From Bacteroidota bacterium (lineage in GTDB: Bacteria; Bacteroidota; Bacteroidia; Chitinophagales; BACL12), in the NCBI GenBank assembly GCA_016706255.1, contig JADJJZ010000029.1, positions 744,001-808,000 on the forward strand: a stretch of 64,000 nt of DNA, read 5' to 3'. The notes under the pieces were generated by a model, which had not been told where the DNA came from, ran no database searches, and saw nothing but the letters and a program-made list of their open reading frames with translations. Shown here piece by piece: positions 26,919-35,722 of this stretch. Each line of letters starts with the position of its first letter. Position 1 is the first letter of the stretch. The translations under genes and the position numbers were made by a program.

Positions 26919-27839
26919 ATGCATCCAATCAAAATTGCTGTTCATGGTGGTGCGGGCACTATGCCTAAGCGCTTAATGACACCCGAAATAGAAAGCGCCT
27001 GTCATCTCGCATTAAAAAATGCATTGGATGCCGGATATCAGTTAATGCAACAAGGTGGAAATGCAGTTGATGCTGTTGAATCTGCAATTAAAGTGCTTGA
27101 AGATTTCGAATTATTTAATGCAGGTAAAGGCGCCGTATTTACACATGAAGGCAAACACGAAATGGATGCCAGCATCATGGATGGTAAAACAAAACGCAGC
27201 GGTGCTGTTGCAGCGGTAAATAATATTAAAAATCCGATATCGCTGGCAAAAGCAGTTTTATTACGTTCAGAACATGTTTTATTATTGGGTGCAGGCGCAG
27301 AAGTGTTTGCTAAAGAACAACAAATTCCTTTTGAAAACGATGCATATTTTTTCACTCAATTTCGTTTTGATCAATTACAAAAAGCAAAACAACGTGATAT
27401 TATTGTTTTAGATCATGTTGATGATAAAAAATTCGGAACTGTAGGTTGTGTTGCTATGGATGCAAATGGAAATCTTGCTGCGGGAACATCAACCGGTGGT
27501 ATGACAAATAAATCGTTTGGCCGTGTGGGGGACTCTCCTATTATTGGTTCGGGCACTTATGCAAATAATGCAACCTGCGCAGTAAGCTGCACCGGACATG
27601 GTGAATTTTTTATTGAAAATGTTGTTGCTTACGATATTTCTTGTCTGCTGGAATACAAAGGACTTTCTTTAAATGAAGCATGTGAATTAGTAATTAATCA
27701 CAAATTAAAATCAATTGACGCAGAAGGCGGTTTAATTGCAATTGATCATAATGGTAATATCTGTTTACCATTTAATACCAAAGGGATGTATCGCGGATAC
27801 CGAAAAGGTGATGATGATATTTTTACGGGAATTTATTGA
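26919..27839 (+). CDS. Isoaspartyl peptidase / L-asparaginase (Ntn-hydrolase, type 2)
   Basis: Cleaves beta-aspartyl dipeptides and L-asparagine; in cyanophycin users it splits the beta-Asp-Arg released by cyanophycinase. The 306-residue precursor has IAVHGGAGTMPK at the N-terminus, GGNAVDAVESAIKVLED, and the autocleavage site before T174 (GTVGCVAMDANGNLAAGTSTGG), giving alpha and beta subunits with Thr as nucleophile. Length is normal. The frame is open for 63 codons upstream, but the promoter box and the family N-terminus fix the start at 26919. It is convergent with cyanophycinase (6 bp between stops), which supports a cyanophycin role. Confidence 0.93.
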   Translation: MHPIKIAVHGGAGTMPKRLMTPEIESACHLALKNALDAGYQLMQQGGNAVDAVESAIKVLEDFELFNAGKGAVFTHEGKHEMDASIMDGKTKRSGAVAAVNNIKNPISLAKAVLLRSEHVLLLGAGAEVFAKEQQIPFENDAYFFTQFRFDQLQKAKQRDIIVLDHVDDKKFGTVGCVAMDANGNLAAGTSTGGMTNKSFGRVGDSPIIGSGTYANNATCAVSCTGHGEFFIENVVAYDISCLLEYKGLSLNEACELVINHKLKSIDAEGGLIAIDHNGNICLPFNTKGMYRGYRKGDDDIFTGIY

Positions 27840-27845
27840 AGCAAT

Positions 27846-28670
27846 TTAATGCTGCGCCTGCAAGGCCATTTTTCTCATTTTTAAATCGTATTGCATACCG
27901 GCGCTCAGCAAATGAAATATCATGTGTTCGATATTTAATCCGGAGTATTCTTTATTGTCGAGTGAATTATAACGCAATTCTTGTCCATCAATAATAACTA
28001 CTTCTCCACTGCCGATAATTTCAAGATAACGTTCTTCTTTAATAATTACGCCTGTATCTTCACTAATGCCGATGCCGGTTAATTTTGGATATTCTGCAAC
28101 GGCAACCATTAATCTTCCGAAGCGACCGCGATTTACAAAATGTGAATCGATAATTGCATTATTTATAAAACCCAATCCCGACATCATCATTGCCTTACCA
28201 CGTTTTACTGCTTCTGACGGTGTGCCACCATTTATCATTTTTCCACTTTGTGCCATTGCACCTGCACTGGTTCCGGCAATTACAAAATCTTTTTCATGCT
28301 GATAACGATCATGTAAAATATCTAATGCCTGTGTGTCTAAAAATACCTCACTTAATTTTTCCTGATTACCACCGCTGAACATTAATCCGTCGCATTTTTT
28401 TAATCGCGCAAGAATATCTTTTTTGTTTGCATCATTTTTAGTTTTGAGATGCATGATACCTAACGAATGAATTCCGATATGTTCAAAAGCAGCTTTGTAT
28501 TCTTTTGCAATTTGTCTTGGAATTCCGCTTGCAGTTGTCACCAATTCCAATCGCGTATCGCGACCCTTCATTTCTTTAACGATACGTTTTAAAACATCCA
28601 ATTTATCCTGAGATTCGGTATTCCGTTCCTCAGACCCCCCCACCGCAATAAGCGTTCCTTTAGGTGTCAT
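27846..28670 (-). CDS. cphB: Cyanophycinase
   Basis: A serine exopeptidase (family S51) that cuts cyanophycin to beta-Asp-Arg dipeptides. The 274-residue cytosolic protein has AVGGSEER at the start, GLMFSGGNQEKL, and the nucleophile motif GTSAGA with S135; GLGFINNAIIDSHFVNRGRFGRL follows and holds conserved family residues. The start at 28670 (MTPKGTLIAVGG) is backed by a TATATTTG box 18 bp upstream. It diverges from the cyanophycin synthetase gene across a 1.2-kb repeat-rich spacer. Confidence 0.94.
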   Translation of the reverse strand: MTPKGTLIAVGGSEERNTESQDKLDVLKRIVKEMKGRDTRLELVTTASGIPRQIAKEYKAAFEHIGIHSLGIMHLKTKNDANKKDILARLKKCDGLMFSGGNQEKLSEVFLDTQALDILHDRYQHEKDFVIAGTSAGAMAQSGKMINGGTPSEAVKRGKAMMMSGLGFINNAIIDSHFVNRGRFGRLMVAVAEYPKLTGIGISEDTGVIIKEERYLEIIGSGEVVIIDGQELRYNSLDNKEYSGLNIEHMIFHLLSAGMQYDLKMRKMALQAQH

Positions 28671-28688
28671 AATAATAATTGAGTGGGG

Positions 28689-28696
28689 CAAATATA
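28689..28696 (-). promoter_or_regulatory. cphB: -7 box (TATATTTG, minus strand) of cphB
   Basis: Perfect TAnnTTTG on the minus strand, 18 bp upstream of the ATG at 28670. Confidence 0.55.
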
Positions 28697-28888
28697 AATA
28701 CACGGGAACGCGGATGACGCGGATAGAACTGATTTTGTCGGATTATTTATTAAAAAAACCTAGTTACACTAGCATTTTGCGGTGTGGATAAAAAACAAAT
28801 ATCCTGTTTGAGCCTTACAGAGGTCAATTCGTTTAAATTACGCCTTTGTACTACGATAAATTCCCTTTCATTTGTCCTATCGATTCGT

Positions 28889-28937
28889 AAATCCTGCATG
28901 TAAGGACGCATTCAATTCGTCCCTACATACAGGATTT
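28889..28937. repeat. Palindromic repeat, copy 1
   Basis: AAATCCTG-ATGTA-GGACG (28889-28908) can fold onto CGTCC-TACAT-CAGGATTT (28918-28937) around CATTCAATT. Copy 2 at 29372-29420 keeps the same architecture with compensating changes (G-C pairs replaced on both arms). Confidence 0.7.
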
Positions 28938-29371
28938 ACTCACATTTTCTATTAAAATAAAAATCAATTCTCCCCAATAAAATCAACAAACAAAACAACC
29001 ACATCCCACCAAAAATAAGCGGTCTGCCGCAGCGAATTCATCGTTCCTTTCAACATCAAGAAAAAAATGTTATTTATCGAAGTTTTACCACAAAGAACCG
29101 AAGGCCGCTAAGTAACGCTAAGAAAAAAATGTTTAGATTTTTGTGTTTAAAGAATTCCACAGCGACCCACCCCGCCGGCCTGCGCCTGCCGGTTGGCAGG
29201 TTTCAAAAAAATCCGTCCCCATCCCTTTCCGCTTTAGCGGCCCATCCCACCATCCACCCCAAAACAATCCGTCCCATATCCGTTCAATCCGTTTAATCCG
29301 TGCCTGCCTGCCGTGGCAGGTTCCTTTTTAAAACATATCCCTAAAAATCATAATTTGTCCACCCCATCCGT

Positions 29372-29420
29372 AAATCCGCTATGTAAGGGCGGATGCAATT
29401 CGCCCCTACATACCGGATTT
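29372..29420. repeat. Palindromic repeat, copy 2
   Basis: AAATCCG-ATGTA-GGGCG (29372-29391) pairs with CGCCC-TACAT-CGGATTT (29401-29420) around GATGCAATT. Against copy 1, A-T/G-C differences occur in both arms together, so pairing is kept. The core resembles GTAGGGGCGAATTGCATTCG-type repeats known from intergenic DNA of many bacteria (from memory). Confidence 0.7.
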
Positions 29421-29926
29421 ACTATCTTTTTCGAAAAAATTAAAAACTCCTCCCCATCAAAAAAATCACACCAAATCAAACCCACCCTCCAAAAATCCGT
29501 TCCCATCCCTTTCCGCTTTAGCGGCCCATCCATCCATTCCCCCAAAAAAAATCCGTCCCATATCCGTTTAATCCGTTCAACCTGTGTTGCCTTTAACCAC
29601 ACCATCCAAAAAAATCAGCGAGTATCATCAAACATCAAATAAAAAATCAGCCTAATCCGCATAAATCAGCGACCCGCCCCGCCGGGTTCAGCGTTCCCTT
29701 TTTCACATCACCCAACCACACCATCAAAAAAAAATCAGCGAGTATCACCATCCATCAAATAAAAAAATCAGCTCAAATCACTTCAAATCAGCGACCCGCC
29801 CCGCCGGGTTCCGCGTTCCTTTTACCACACCTACCAAAAAAATCCGTCCCCTATCCGTCCAACCCGTCCAATCCGTGTTCCTTTTAACCCAAATTTCCTT
29901 ATTTTTAGCGCAAAGAACATCGAAAA

Positions 29927-32290
29927 ATGAAAATCCTATCTACCGCAGTGATGAAGGGCCCGAACTACTGGAGTATTCGCAGGCATAAGTTAATCGTAAT
30001 GAAACTTGATTTAGAGGAAATGGAAGCCATGCCCACGAACAAGATTCCGAATTTTCGTGAGAATTTAGAAAAAATGATTCCTTCCCTATATGAACATCGC
30101 TGCAGTGAAGATCATGCAGGAGGATTTTTCAAACGCGTGGAAGAAGGCACCTGGATGGGTCATGTTATTGAACACGTAGCACTCGAATTACAAACCCTCG
30201 CCGGACTTGATACCGGATTTGGAAGAACACGCAGCACAAAAACACCGGGTGTTTATAATGTTGTTTATTCCTATCTCGAAGAAAAAACCGGTTTATATGC
30301 AGGTCAGGTAGCCGTGGAATTTTGTCAAGCCCTGGCAAGCGGAGCCGATTATGATATCACCCCGCACATTCAGCGCATGAAAGAAATTCGTGAGCAGGAA
30401 CGTTTAGGGCCATCAACAGGAAGTATAGTTGAAGAAGCTATTAAGCGTGATATTCCTTACATCCGATTAAATCGCCGTTCACTGGTGCAATTAGGTTGGG
30501 GAATTAATCAGCGCAGAATTCAGGCAACCATTGCAAGCACCACTTCAAATATTGCAGTAGAAATTGCCTGCGATAAAGAAGAAACAAAAAATTTATTAGG
30601 TCAGTTAAATATTCCGACACCGCGTGGTGGTTCTGCTTATGATAATGATGATCTTGAAACAATTGTTCGCAGAATTGGATATCCAATTGTAATAAAACCA
30701 ATTGATGGCAATCACGGTCGTGGTTCAACAATGAATATTAAAAATTGGGATGAAGCAGTTGCCGCATTAAAAAAAGCAAAAGAAATTTCACGCTGGAGTA
30801 TCGTTGAACGTTATGTGGAAGGATATGATTTCAGATTATTGGTTGTAAATTATAAATTCGTTTCAGCAGCATTAAGAAAACCGGCTGCGGTAATGGGTGA
30901 TGGACAACATACCATTAAAGAATTAATTGATCATGTAAATAGTGATCCACGTCGTGGGTACGGACATGAAAATGTGTTGACATCAATTAAATTAGATGAC
31001 CATACATTACGTTTATTAGAAAAATTAGGTATGGATGAAAATTCCGTTCCTCGAGATGGTGAAGAAATATTTTTAAAATCAACCGCAAATTTATCTACCG
31101 GTGGCACTGCAACAGATGTGACTGATTATATTCATCCATATAATATTTTCACTGCAGAAAGAATTGCGCGTGTAATCGGATTAGATATTTGTGGTATTGA
31201 TATTATGAGTAAAGACCTTTCAGTTCCTATGACCGAAAATGGTGGCGTGGTGCTGGAAGTAAATGCTGCTCCGGGTTTCCGCATGCATCTTGCACCAAGC
31301 GAAGGCATTGGCCGCAACGTTGCTGAACCGGTTGTAGACATGTTATTTCCTGCAGGTTCTAAAGGCAGAATTCCTATTGTTGCTGTTACCGGAACAAATG
31401 GTAAAACAACTACAACGCGATTAAATGCACATATTGCAAAAACAATGGGATATAAAGTTGGATTTACTACAAGTGATGGTATTTATATCCAAAACAGAAT
31501 GATGGAAAAAGGCGATTGCACCGGACCTGTTTCTGCGAAATTTGTGTTGATGGATCCAACTATTGATTATGCAGTTTTAGAATGTGCACGAGGTGGATTA
31601 TTAAAAGCAGGTTTGGCTTTTGATAAATGTGATATTTCTATTGTTACTAATGTAACTGCCGATCATATCGGATTAAAAGATATTGATACCGTAGATGAAA
31701 TGGCGAAAGTAAAATCGGTAGTTCCTGAAACAACACGTAAAGAAGGATATGCAATTTTAAATGCCGATGATGATTTAGTATTTGATATGCGCAAAAATCT
31801 GGAATGTAATTTAGTGTTGTTTAGTATGGATGAAAATAATCCGCGCATTAAAGCACATTGCGAACGCGGTGGTGTAGCTGCGGTATTGGAAGATGGTTGG
31901 GTAAGTATTATTAAAGGCACATGGAAAATACGCGTAGAAAAAGTGGTAAATATTCCGCTCACGTTAGGTGGTAAAGCAGCGTTTATGATTCAGAATATTT
32001 TACCATGTGTTGCAGCAGCATTTGTTCAGAATTTTAAAATTGAAGATTTAAAACTCGCATTAAATACATTTATCCCATCGCCTACCATGACACCGGGACG
32101 CATGAATGTATTTAAATTTAAACACTTTGAAATGCTGGTAGATTTTGCACATAATCCTGACGGCTTCCAGGCAATCAGTAATTATTTGGCAAAAGTAGAA
32201 ATGCATCCAAAGGTAGGTGTAATAGCCGCAGCCGGCGATCGTCGCGATGAAGACATTCGCGAATTAGGACGTATTGCAGGTCGCATTTGA
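29927..32290 (+). CDS. cphA: Cyanophycin synthetase, main part (frame broken near C-terminus)
   Basis: Non-ribosomal, ATP-dependent polymerisation of Asp and Arg into cyanophycin granules. The 787-codon frame has the CphA N-terminal domain (MKILSTAVMKGPNYWSIRRH, HAGGFFKRVEEGTWMGHV, VALELQTLAG), an ATP-grasp domain that adds Arg or Asp (about 210-475; VIKPIDGNHGRG, LEVNAAPGFRMHL), and a Mur-ligase-like domain with P-loop VTGTNGKTTTTR (about 488) and DFAHNPDGF. It stops at a TGA right after GDRRDEDIRELGRIAGRI; the expected continuation is in the +1 frame (32274-32573). Full length would be about 880 residues, normal for the family. Confidence 0.93.
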   Translation: MKILSTAVMKGPNYWSIRRHKLIVMKLDLEEMEAMPTNKIPNFRENLEKMIPSLYEHRCSEDHAGGFFKRVEEGTWMGHVIEHVALELQTLAGLDTGFGRTRSTKTPGVYNVVYSYLEEKTGLYAGQVAVEFCQALASGADYDITPHIQRMKEIREQERLGPSTGSIVEEAIKRDIPYIRLNRRSLVQLGWGINQRRIQATIASTTSNIAVEIACDKEETKNLLGQLNIPTPRGGSAYDNDDLETIVRRIGYPIVIKPIDGNHGRGSTMNIKNWDEAVAALKKAKEISRWSIVERYVEGYDFRLLVVNYKFVSAALRKPAAVMGDGQHTIKELIDHVNSDPRRGYGHENVLTSIKLDDHTLRLLEKLGMDENSVPRDGEEIFLKSTANLSTGGTATDVTDYIHPYNIFTAERIARVIGLDICGIDIMSKDLSVPMTENGGVVLEVNAAPGFRMHLAPSEGIGRNVAEPVVDMLFPAGSKGRIPIVAVTGTNGKTTTTRLNAHIAKTMGYKVGFTTSDGIYIQNRMMEKGDCTGPVSAKFVLMDPTIDYAVLECARGGLLKAGLAFDKCDISIVTNVTADHIGLKDIDTVDEMAKVKSVVPETTRKEGYAILNADDDLVFDMRKNLECNLVLFSMDENNPRIKAHCERGGVAAVLEDGWVSIIKGTWKIRVEKVVNIPLTLGGKAAFMIQNILPCVAAAFVQNFKIEDLKLALNTFIPSPTMTPGRMNVFKFKHFEMLVDFAHNPDGFQAISNYLAKVEMHPKVGVIAAAGDRRDEDIRELGRIAGRI

Positions 32291-32573
32291 TGAAATAATT
32301 ATTCGTCAGGACAAAAATCTGCGTGGTCGCACCGATGAAGAAATAATGAATTTATTAAAAGAAGGAATTTTCGAAATGAATCCCAACATGCCGGTAATAT
32401 GTATCAACCCTGAAGCCGATTCGATTAAATATTGTATCGAAAACGCAAAAAAAGGTTCACATATCACAGTATGTTCCGACGTAATTGCTGAAGCCCTCGA
32501 TTTAATCATGCAATACAAAGAAAAAGATGACCAATTTGAATTTCATAGAGAGGAAATTCCGAATGTGCATTGA
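32274..32573 (+). CDS. cphA: C-terminal segment of cyanophycin synthetase in the +1 frame
   Basis: From 32283 this frame reads FDEIIIRQDKNLRGRTDEE and runs about 95 codons to TGA, which is the normal CphA C-terminus following AGRI/AGRM. The upstream frame reads ...GGT CGC ATT TGA TGA; restoring two T in the T-run (CGCATTT) gives a continuous AGRIFDEI. The alternative is +1 slippage at ATT TGA, which resembles the prfB recoding site in form. Not a separate gene. Confidence 0.85.
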   Translation: MQVAFDEIIIRQDKNLRGRTDEEIMNLLKEGIFEMNPNMPVICINPEADSIKYCIENAKKGSHITVCSDVIAEALDLIMQYKEKDDQFEFHREEIPNVH

Positions 32574-32598
32574 TGAAAATTAAATTGTCATAATTAAT

Positions 32599-32622
32599 AA
32601 AACATTTTAATTAAAATGTTTT
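32599..32622. terminator. 24-bp perfect palindrome after cphA
   Basis: A run AAAACATTTTAA followed by its exact complement TTAAAATGTTTT (32599-32622), 26 bp after the cphA stop. AT-only stem with no loop; a weak terminator is plausible. Confidence 0.4.
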
Positions 32623-32860
32623 GGGCGTGCCCCTAAAGCGAACGACCATTTGTTTCTTACAAATGAAATTGAAAATTAATTAATAAAAAAGATTTGGGGC
32701 GTACCCCTAAAGCGAACGACCATTTGTTACCAAACAAATGGTCGTTCTGCTTTAGGGTCGGGCTATCCGCTACAACTCCTCGCCTCGTTCCTCGGCTGTG
32801 GGGTTTCCGCTACTATCCCTCACGCGTTGCAATTTAATTTTTACTATCCATGTTCATGCT
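32620..32860. repeat. Intergenic repeat element with a long near-perfect hairpin
   Basis: Two direct copies of GGCGT(G/A)CCCCTAAAGCGAACG-ACCATTTGTT (32623-32653 and 32698-32728). The second copy is followed by its own complement: CCCTAAAGCGAACGACC... (32705-32728) pairs over 24 bp with 32733-32757, with one bulged T and an ACCA loop. Then follows GGGTCGGGCTATCCGCTACA, CTCCTCGCCTCGTTCCTCGG and TTTCCGCTACTATCCCTCAC. This 'cgggctatccgct...' text resembles an intergenic element I associate with many Bacteroidota genomes. No gene was found from here to 33076. Confidence 0.65.
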
Positions 32861-33076
32861 GGATTAAATTGATGCGAACATCTTTCATGTCAGAGCAAGG
32901 TTGTAAAGTTGTGAACCAATGATGTCCGAGCATGGTTCTTACATCCCAAAAAATAAACCAACTGTAAAACCCTGCGACATTGCAACACGGAATTAGATTA
33001 CATTAATTCATAATAAAATTGTAGGCTAAGTTTTACAATTAAAACTTTGTCTTTTCCGTTATTATCAAAACCACAA

Positions 33077-33923
33077 TTGAAAACATTTTTTATCCTCCTT
33101 GCATTTGCGTCGTTGGTGACAACTGTTTTCTTAAAAAGGACAACCCAACGATTATCGCGCAGAACTCTAAACGGTTTCCGGTAATTATAAATAGATTTTT
33201 GCGCAATCCTGATACGATAACATTTTATGCATGCAATGATTTAACAAATGCCTTGCCGAAATATATGGGCAAACATCAACTTGCAGATACTATTTTAATG
33301 GAGCATAATGGCACCTATATGACGAAGGGATTCTATTGCAGGAGATCTATAATAATGCTAAATGTTATGGCAACGCCGATTTTACAGGTCTGGATATTGT
33401 GGTTGATTATGAAACAACTGTTCCTATGGTTTACTATAACAATGGTAATCCGGAAAATAAAATAATTTATGCCTATTTCCCTGTATATATCATTAACAAT
33501 AATTCTTCGGAGCGATATTTTAACTTCGATACAGGATGTGCCTTGGGAATCCAAATGAAAGATTCTCCATTTTACGAGCCTATCGAATATTTTGAAATGC
33601 CAATGAATTGTTTTGATATGAATTATTGTGTAAAATTATTAACGGGTGAATTTGTTTTGTTACTATTTAAAAAATATCAGGGAGATACAACAGGTCCCTT
33701 GCGTATTAGGATAAAAAACTCAGGTAATACATTATATAGCGCGCCTTTTAATGCAAGTTATAATAAATCACAAATAAATTTTGGTGCAAATTATGAGAAA
33801 GTGATAAAACCAAATCCTAATACCTTGAGTAATATATATCGTTATTTCTTAGGCCGCATACCACAAAAGTTTTTAATACCGAATTCACAATATCAGGTAT
33901 CTCCTGAAATATTACACCACTAG
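33077..33923 (+). pseudogene. Broken gene for an unrecognised secreted protein (two frame breaks)
   Basis: A TTG at 33077 starts a signal-peptide-like MKTFFILLAFASLVTTVF. The frame then runs off, but the next frame reads KKDNPTIIAQNSKRFPVIIN and continues through FLRNPDTITFYACNDLTNAL to MTKGFY (about 33340), where a third frame takes over with QEIYNNAKCYGNADFTGLD and runs to the TAG at 33923. Each join needs one lost base (near 33130 and in the T-run at 33330-33335). The reconstructed protein is about 280 residues, extracytoplasmic, with no family I recognise. There are no nonsense changes within frames. Confidence 0.6.
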
Positions 33924-33986
33924 TTTTAGCATTTCTCTTTTTTCCTGCACATTTTCCTTACCTTAGCAGGTCAACTTTGCAGCAAC

Positions 33987-35419
33987 TTGTCCGAATTGCA
34001 ACATATCAAACTATCCGAACTCATCCAAAAGGTGGAAGACACTTTGCGCAATACTTTGGCAACGAGCAATACTGGATTATCGCAGAAATATCCGGACATA
34101 AATTTTACGCCAACAACGACCGTCACTATTTTGAGTTTATTGAAAAATCGGAAACATCGAATGACCCGATTACTAAAATAAGGGGTGTTTCTTGGGTGTC
34201 GGGTTCGCAGCGGATTAAATTGTTTGAACAGGAAACGGGACAATTATTTACAAACGGTATTCAGGTTTTGGTGAAGGTGAAAATTGAGTTTCACAAAGTA
34301 TATGGCATGCAATTGGTAATGCAGGATATTGACCCTTCATTTACCTTAGGCAATCTTGAATTACAACGAAGAGAAACATTACACAAATTAGCTACCGGTT
34401 TTCCGGATATTATTCAAAAAATAGGTGCCCATTATATCACCCGAAATAAAAAAATAAACATCCCTCCTGTTATTCAAAAAATTGCTATTATCGGTTCGCC
34501 AAATTCGGAGGGTTATATCGATTTTACACATACCGTTTCATCCAATCTATTTGGTTATAAATTTAGTATTGATATCTATCAGTCTACCGTGCAGGGTGGT
34601 GACGCAGAATTTGAACTGATCAATAAATTAATTGCCATTCACGAATCCGGTAAAGCCTACGATTGTGTGGTAATTATTCGTGGTGGTGGTGCAAAATCAG
34701 ATTTTTTGGTATTTGATAAATTTAAATTATCATTGGCAATTGCAAAATTTCCGATTCCGGTAATTACAGGTATTGGTCATCACAACGATGTGAGTATTGT
34801 CGATATGATGGCACATACCAGCACTAAAACGCCAACAAAAGCTGCGGAGTTTATTATTTCGCACAACAGACAATTTGAAGAGGAACTGCTCATCTTGCAA
34901 AAAGCAGTGGTGATAAAATCACAGCAGATGTTGAGTATTCAAATGCAGCGTATTCATATGGCGAATACCACAATTGTGAATCAGGCGAGGACATATATTA
35001 ACTTTCACAAAGATAGTTTAACAGGTTTACATCAAATTATTACGAATAATACCAAGTCAATTTTATATGCGCTGCAAACCAACTTAGTACACCTGCTCAA
35101 CCAAATGTTATCTCAACCCAAAATAACCACTGCTAACAGGCAAAACGAGCTGAACAATCAAATCTCTAACTTAAAAGTTTTTTCACAAAAATTTCTCGTA
35201 AATCAAAAGGGTTATGTAAATCATTATATATCTTTAATTAACCTGATGAAACCGGATAATATTTTGAAAAAAGGATTTGCAATTATTGCACAAAACGGGA
35301 AAATTATCAGCGATAGTGAAAATATTAAAAAGGGAGATGAATTAACCATCACCATGGAAAAACATATTATTTCAACAACTGTAAATACAAAAACTGACAA
35401 TGAAGGAACTCACTTATGA
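33987..35419 (+). CDS. xseA: Exodeoxyribonuclease VII large subunit, N-terminal frame break
   Basis: Large subunit of the ssDNA exonuclease VII, cytosolic. The family N-terminus (IKLSELIQKVEDTLRNT) is in one frame from the TTG at 33987; the rest (FGNEQYWIIAEISGHKFYA onward) is in the neighbouring frame. One missing T in the run at 34055-34059 (ACTTTGG for ACTTTTGG) joins them. After that: OB-fold, VIQKIAIIGSPNSEGYIDF, DCVVIIRGGGAKSDFLVFD, VITGIGHHNDVSIVDMMAHTSTKTPT (catalytic core), then a long helical region and NILKKGFAIIAQNGK. Overlaps xseB by 20 bp. Left as it stands, a protein starting in the second frame (33977) would have an unrelated first 26 residues. Confidence 0.9.
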
Positions 35420-35609
35420 AGCGGCTTATGCCGAATTAAAACAAATAGCTGCTGAAATTGAAAATGAATCAGTATCGGTGGATGTGCTTGCTGAAAAAGT
35501 AAAACGTGCTTCGGAATTGATTGCTTTTTGTCAAACCAAATTGCGCTCTACCGAGCAGGAGGTGAATAATATTATCAAACAAATGGAGACTAAAACTACG
35601 CCGGGTTAA
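35400..35609 (+). CDS. xseB: Exodeoxyribonuclease VII small subunit
   Basis: A 69-residue all-helical small subunit that binds the large subunit's C-terminal helices. It has the family pattern TYEAAYAELKQIAAEIENESVSVDVLAEKVKRA, followed by CQTKLRSTEQEV. Its ATG overlaps the xseA end by 20 bp, indicating translational coupling. Confidence 0.93.
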   Translation: MKELTYEAAYAELKQIAAEIENESVSVDVLAEKVKRASELIAFCQTKLRSTEQEVNNIIKQMETKTTPG

Positions 35610-35673
35610 AATTTTTTATATCATTTACTACTTATTGTATCTTTTACAATAAGTAAATTATTAATAAAATGAA

Positions 35674-35703
35674 AAAGGTGATTGCCGAAACAATCACCTT
35701 TTA
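35674..35703. terminator. Bidirectional terminator after xseB
   Basis: AAAAGGTGATTG (35674-35685), loop CCGAAA, CAATCACCTTTT (35692-35703): a perfect 12-bp stem with A and T flanks, between convergent genes. Confidence 0.85.
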
Positions 35704-35722
35704 TTTTAGTTATAAACTAAGC

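Larger units (their letters stand above)
28704..29926. repeat. Repeat-packed spacer between cphB and cphA
   Basis: About 1.2 kb without a credible gene; the open frames here are low-complexity Pro/Ser/Lys strings. It holds two copies of a palindrome (28889-28937, 29372-29420), a roughly 33-bp direct repeat around CCCTTTCCGCTTTAGCGGCC (29212-29246 and 29495-29530), several copies of ATCCGTCCCATATCCGTTTA-like text (29267-29300, 29550-29585, 29841-29880), two copies of a roughly 89-bp unit with AATCAGCGAGTATCA and CGACCCGCCCCGCCGGGTTC (29613-29696 and 29731-29815), and GC-rich hairpins with CCTGCC/GGCAGG (29186-29201, 29302-29321). Confidence 0.75.

Noticed and set aside
29143..29642. Open frames of 60-110 codons in the cphA spacer
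   Set aside because: Products are Pro/Ser/Lys-rich low complexity on both strands and follow the direct repeats; they are by-products of repeat DNA.
28880..29820. CRISPR-like look of regularly repeated strings
   Set aside because: Repeat units differ in length and sequence, spacing is uneven, the 'spacers' are repeats themselves, and no cas gene is nearby.
33199..33465. Stand-alone 88-aa gene
   Set aside because: It is the middle part of the broken secreted-protein gene 33077-33923, followed by out-of-frame residues.
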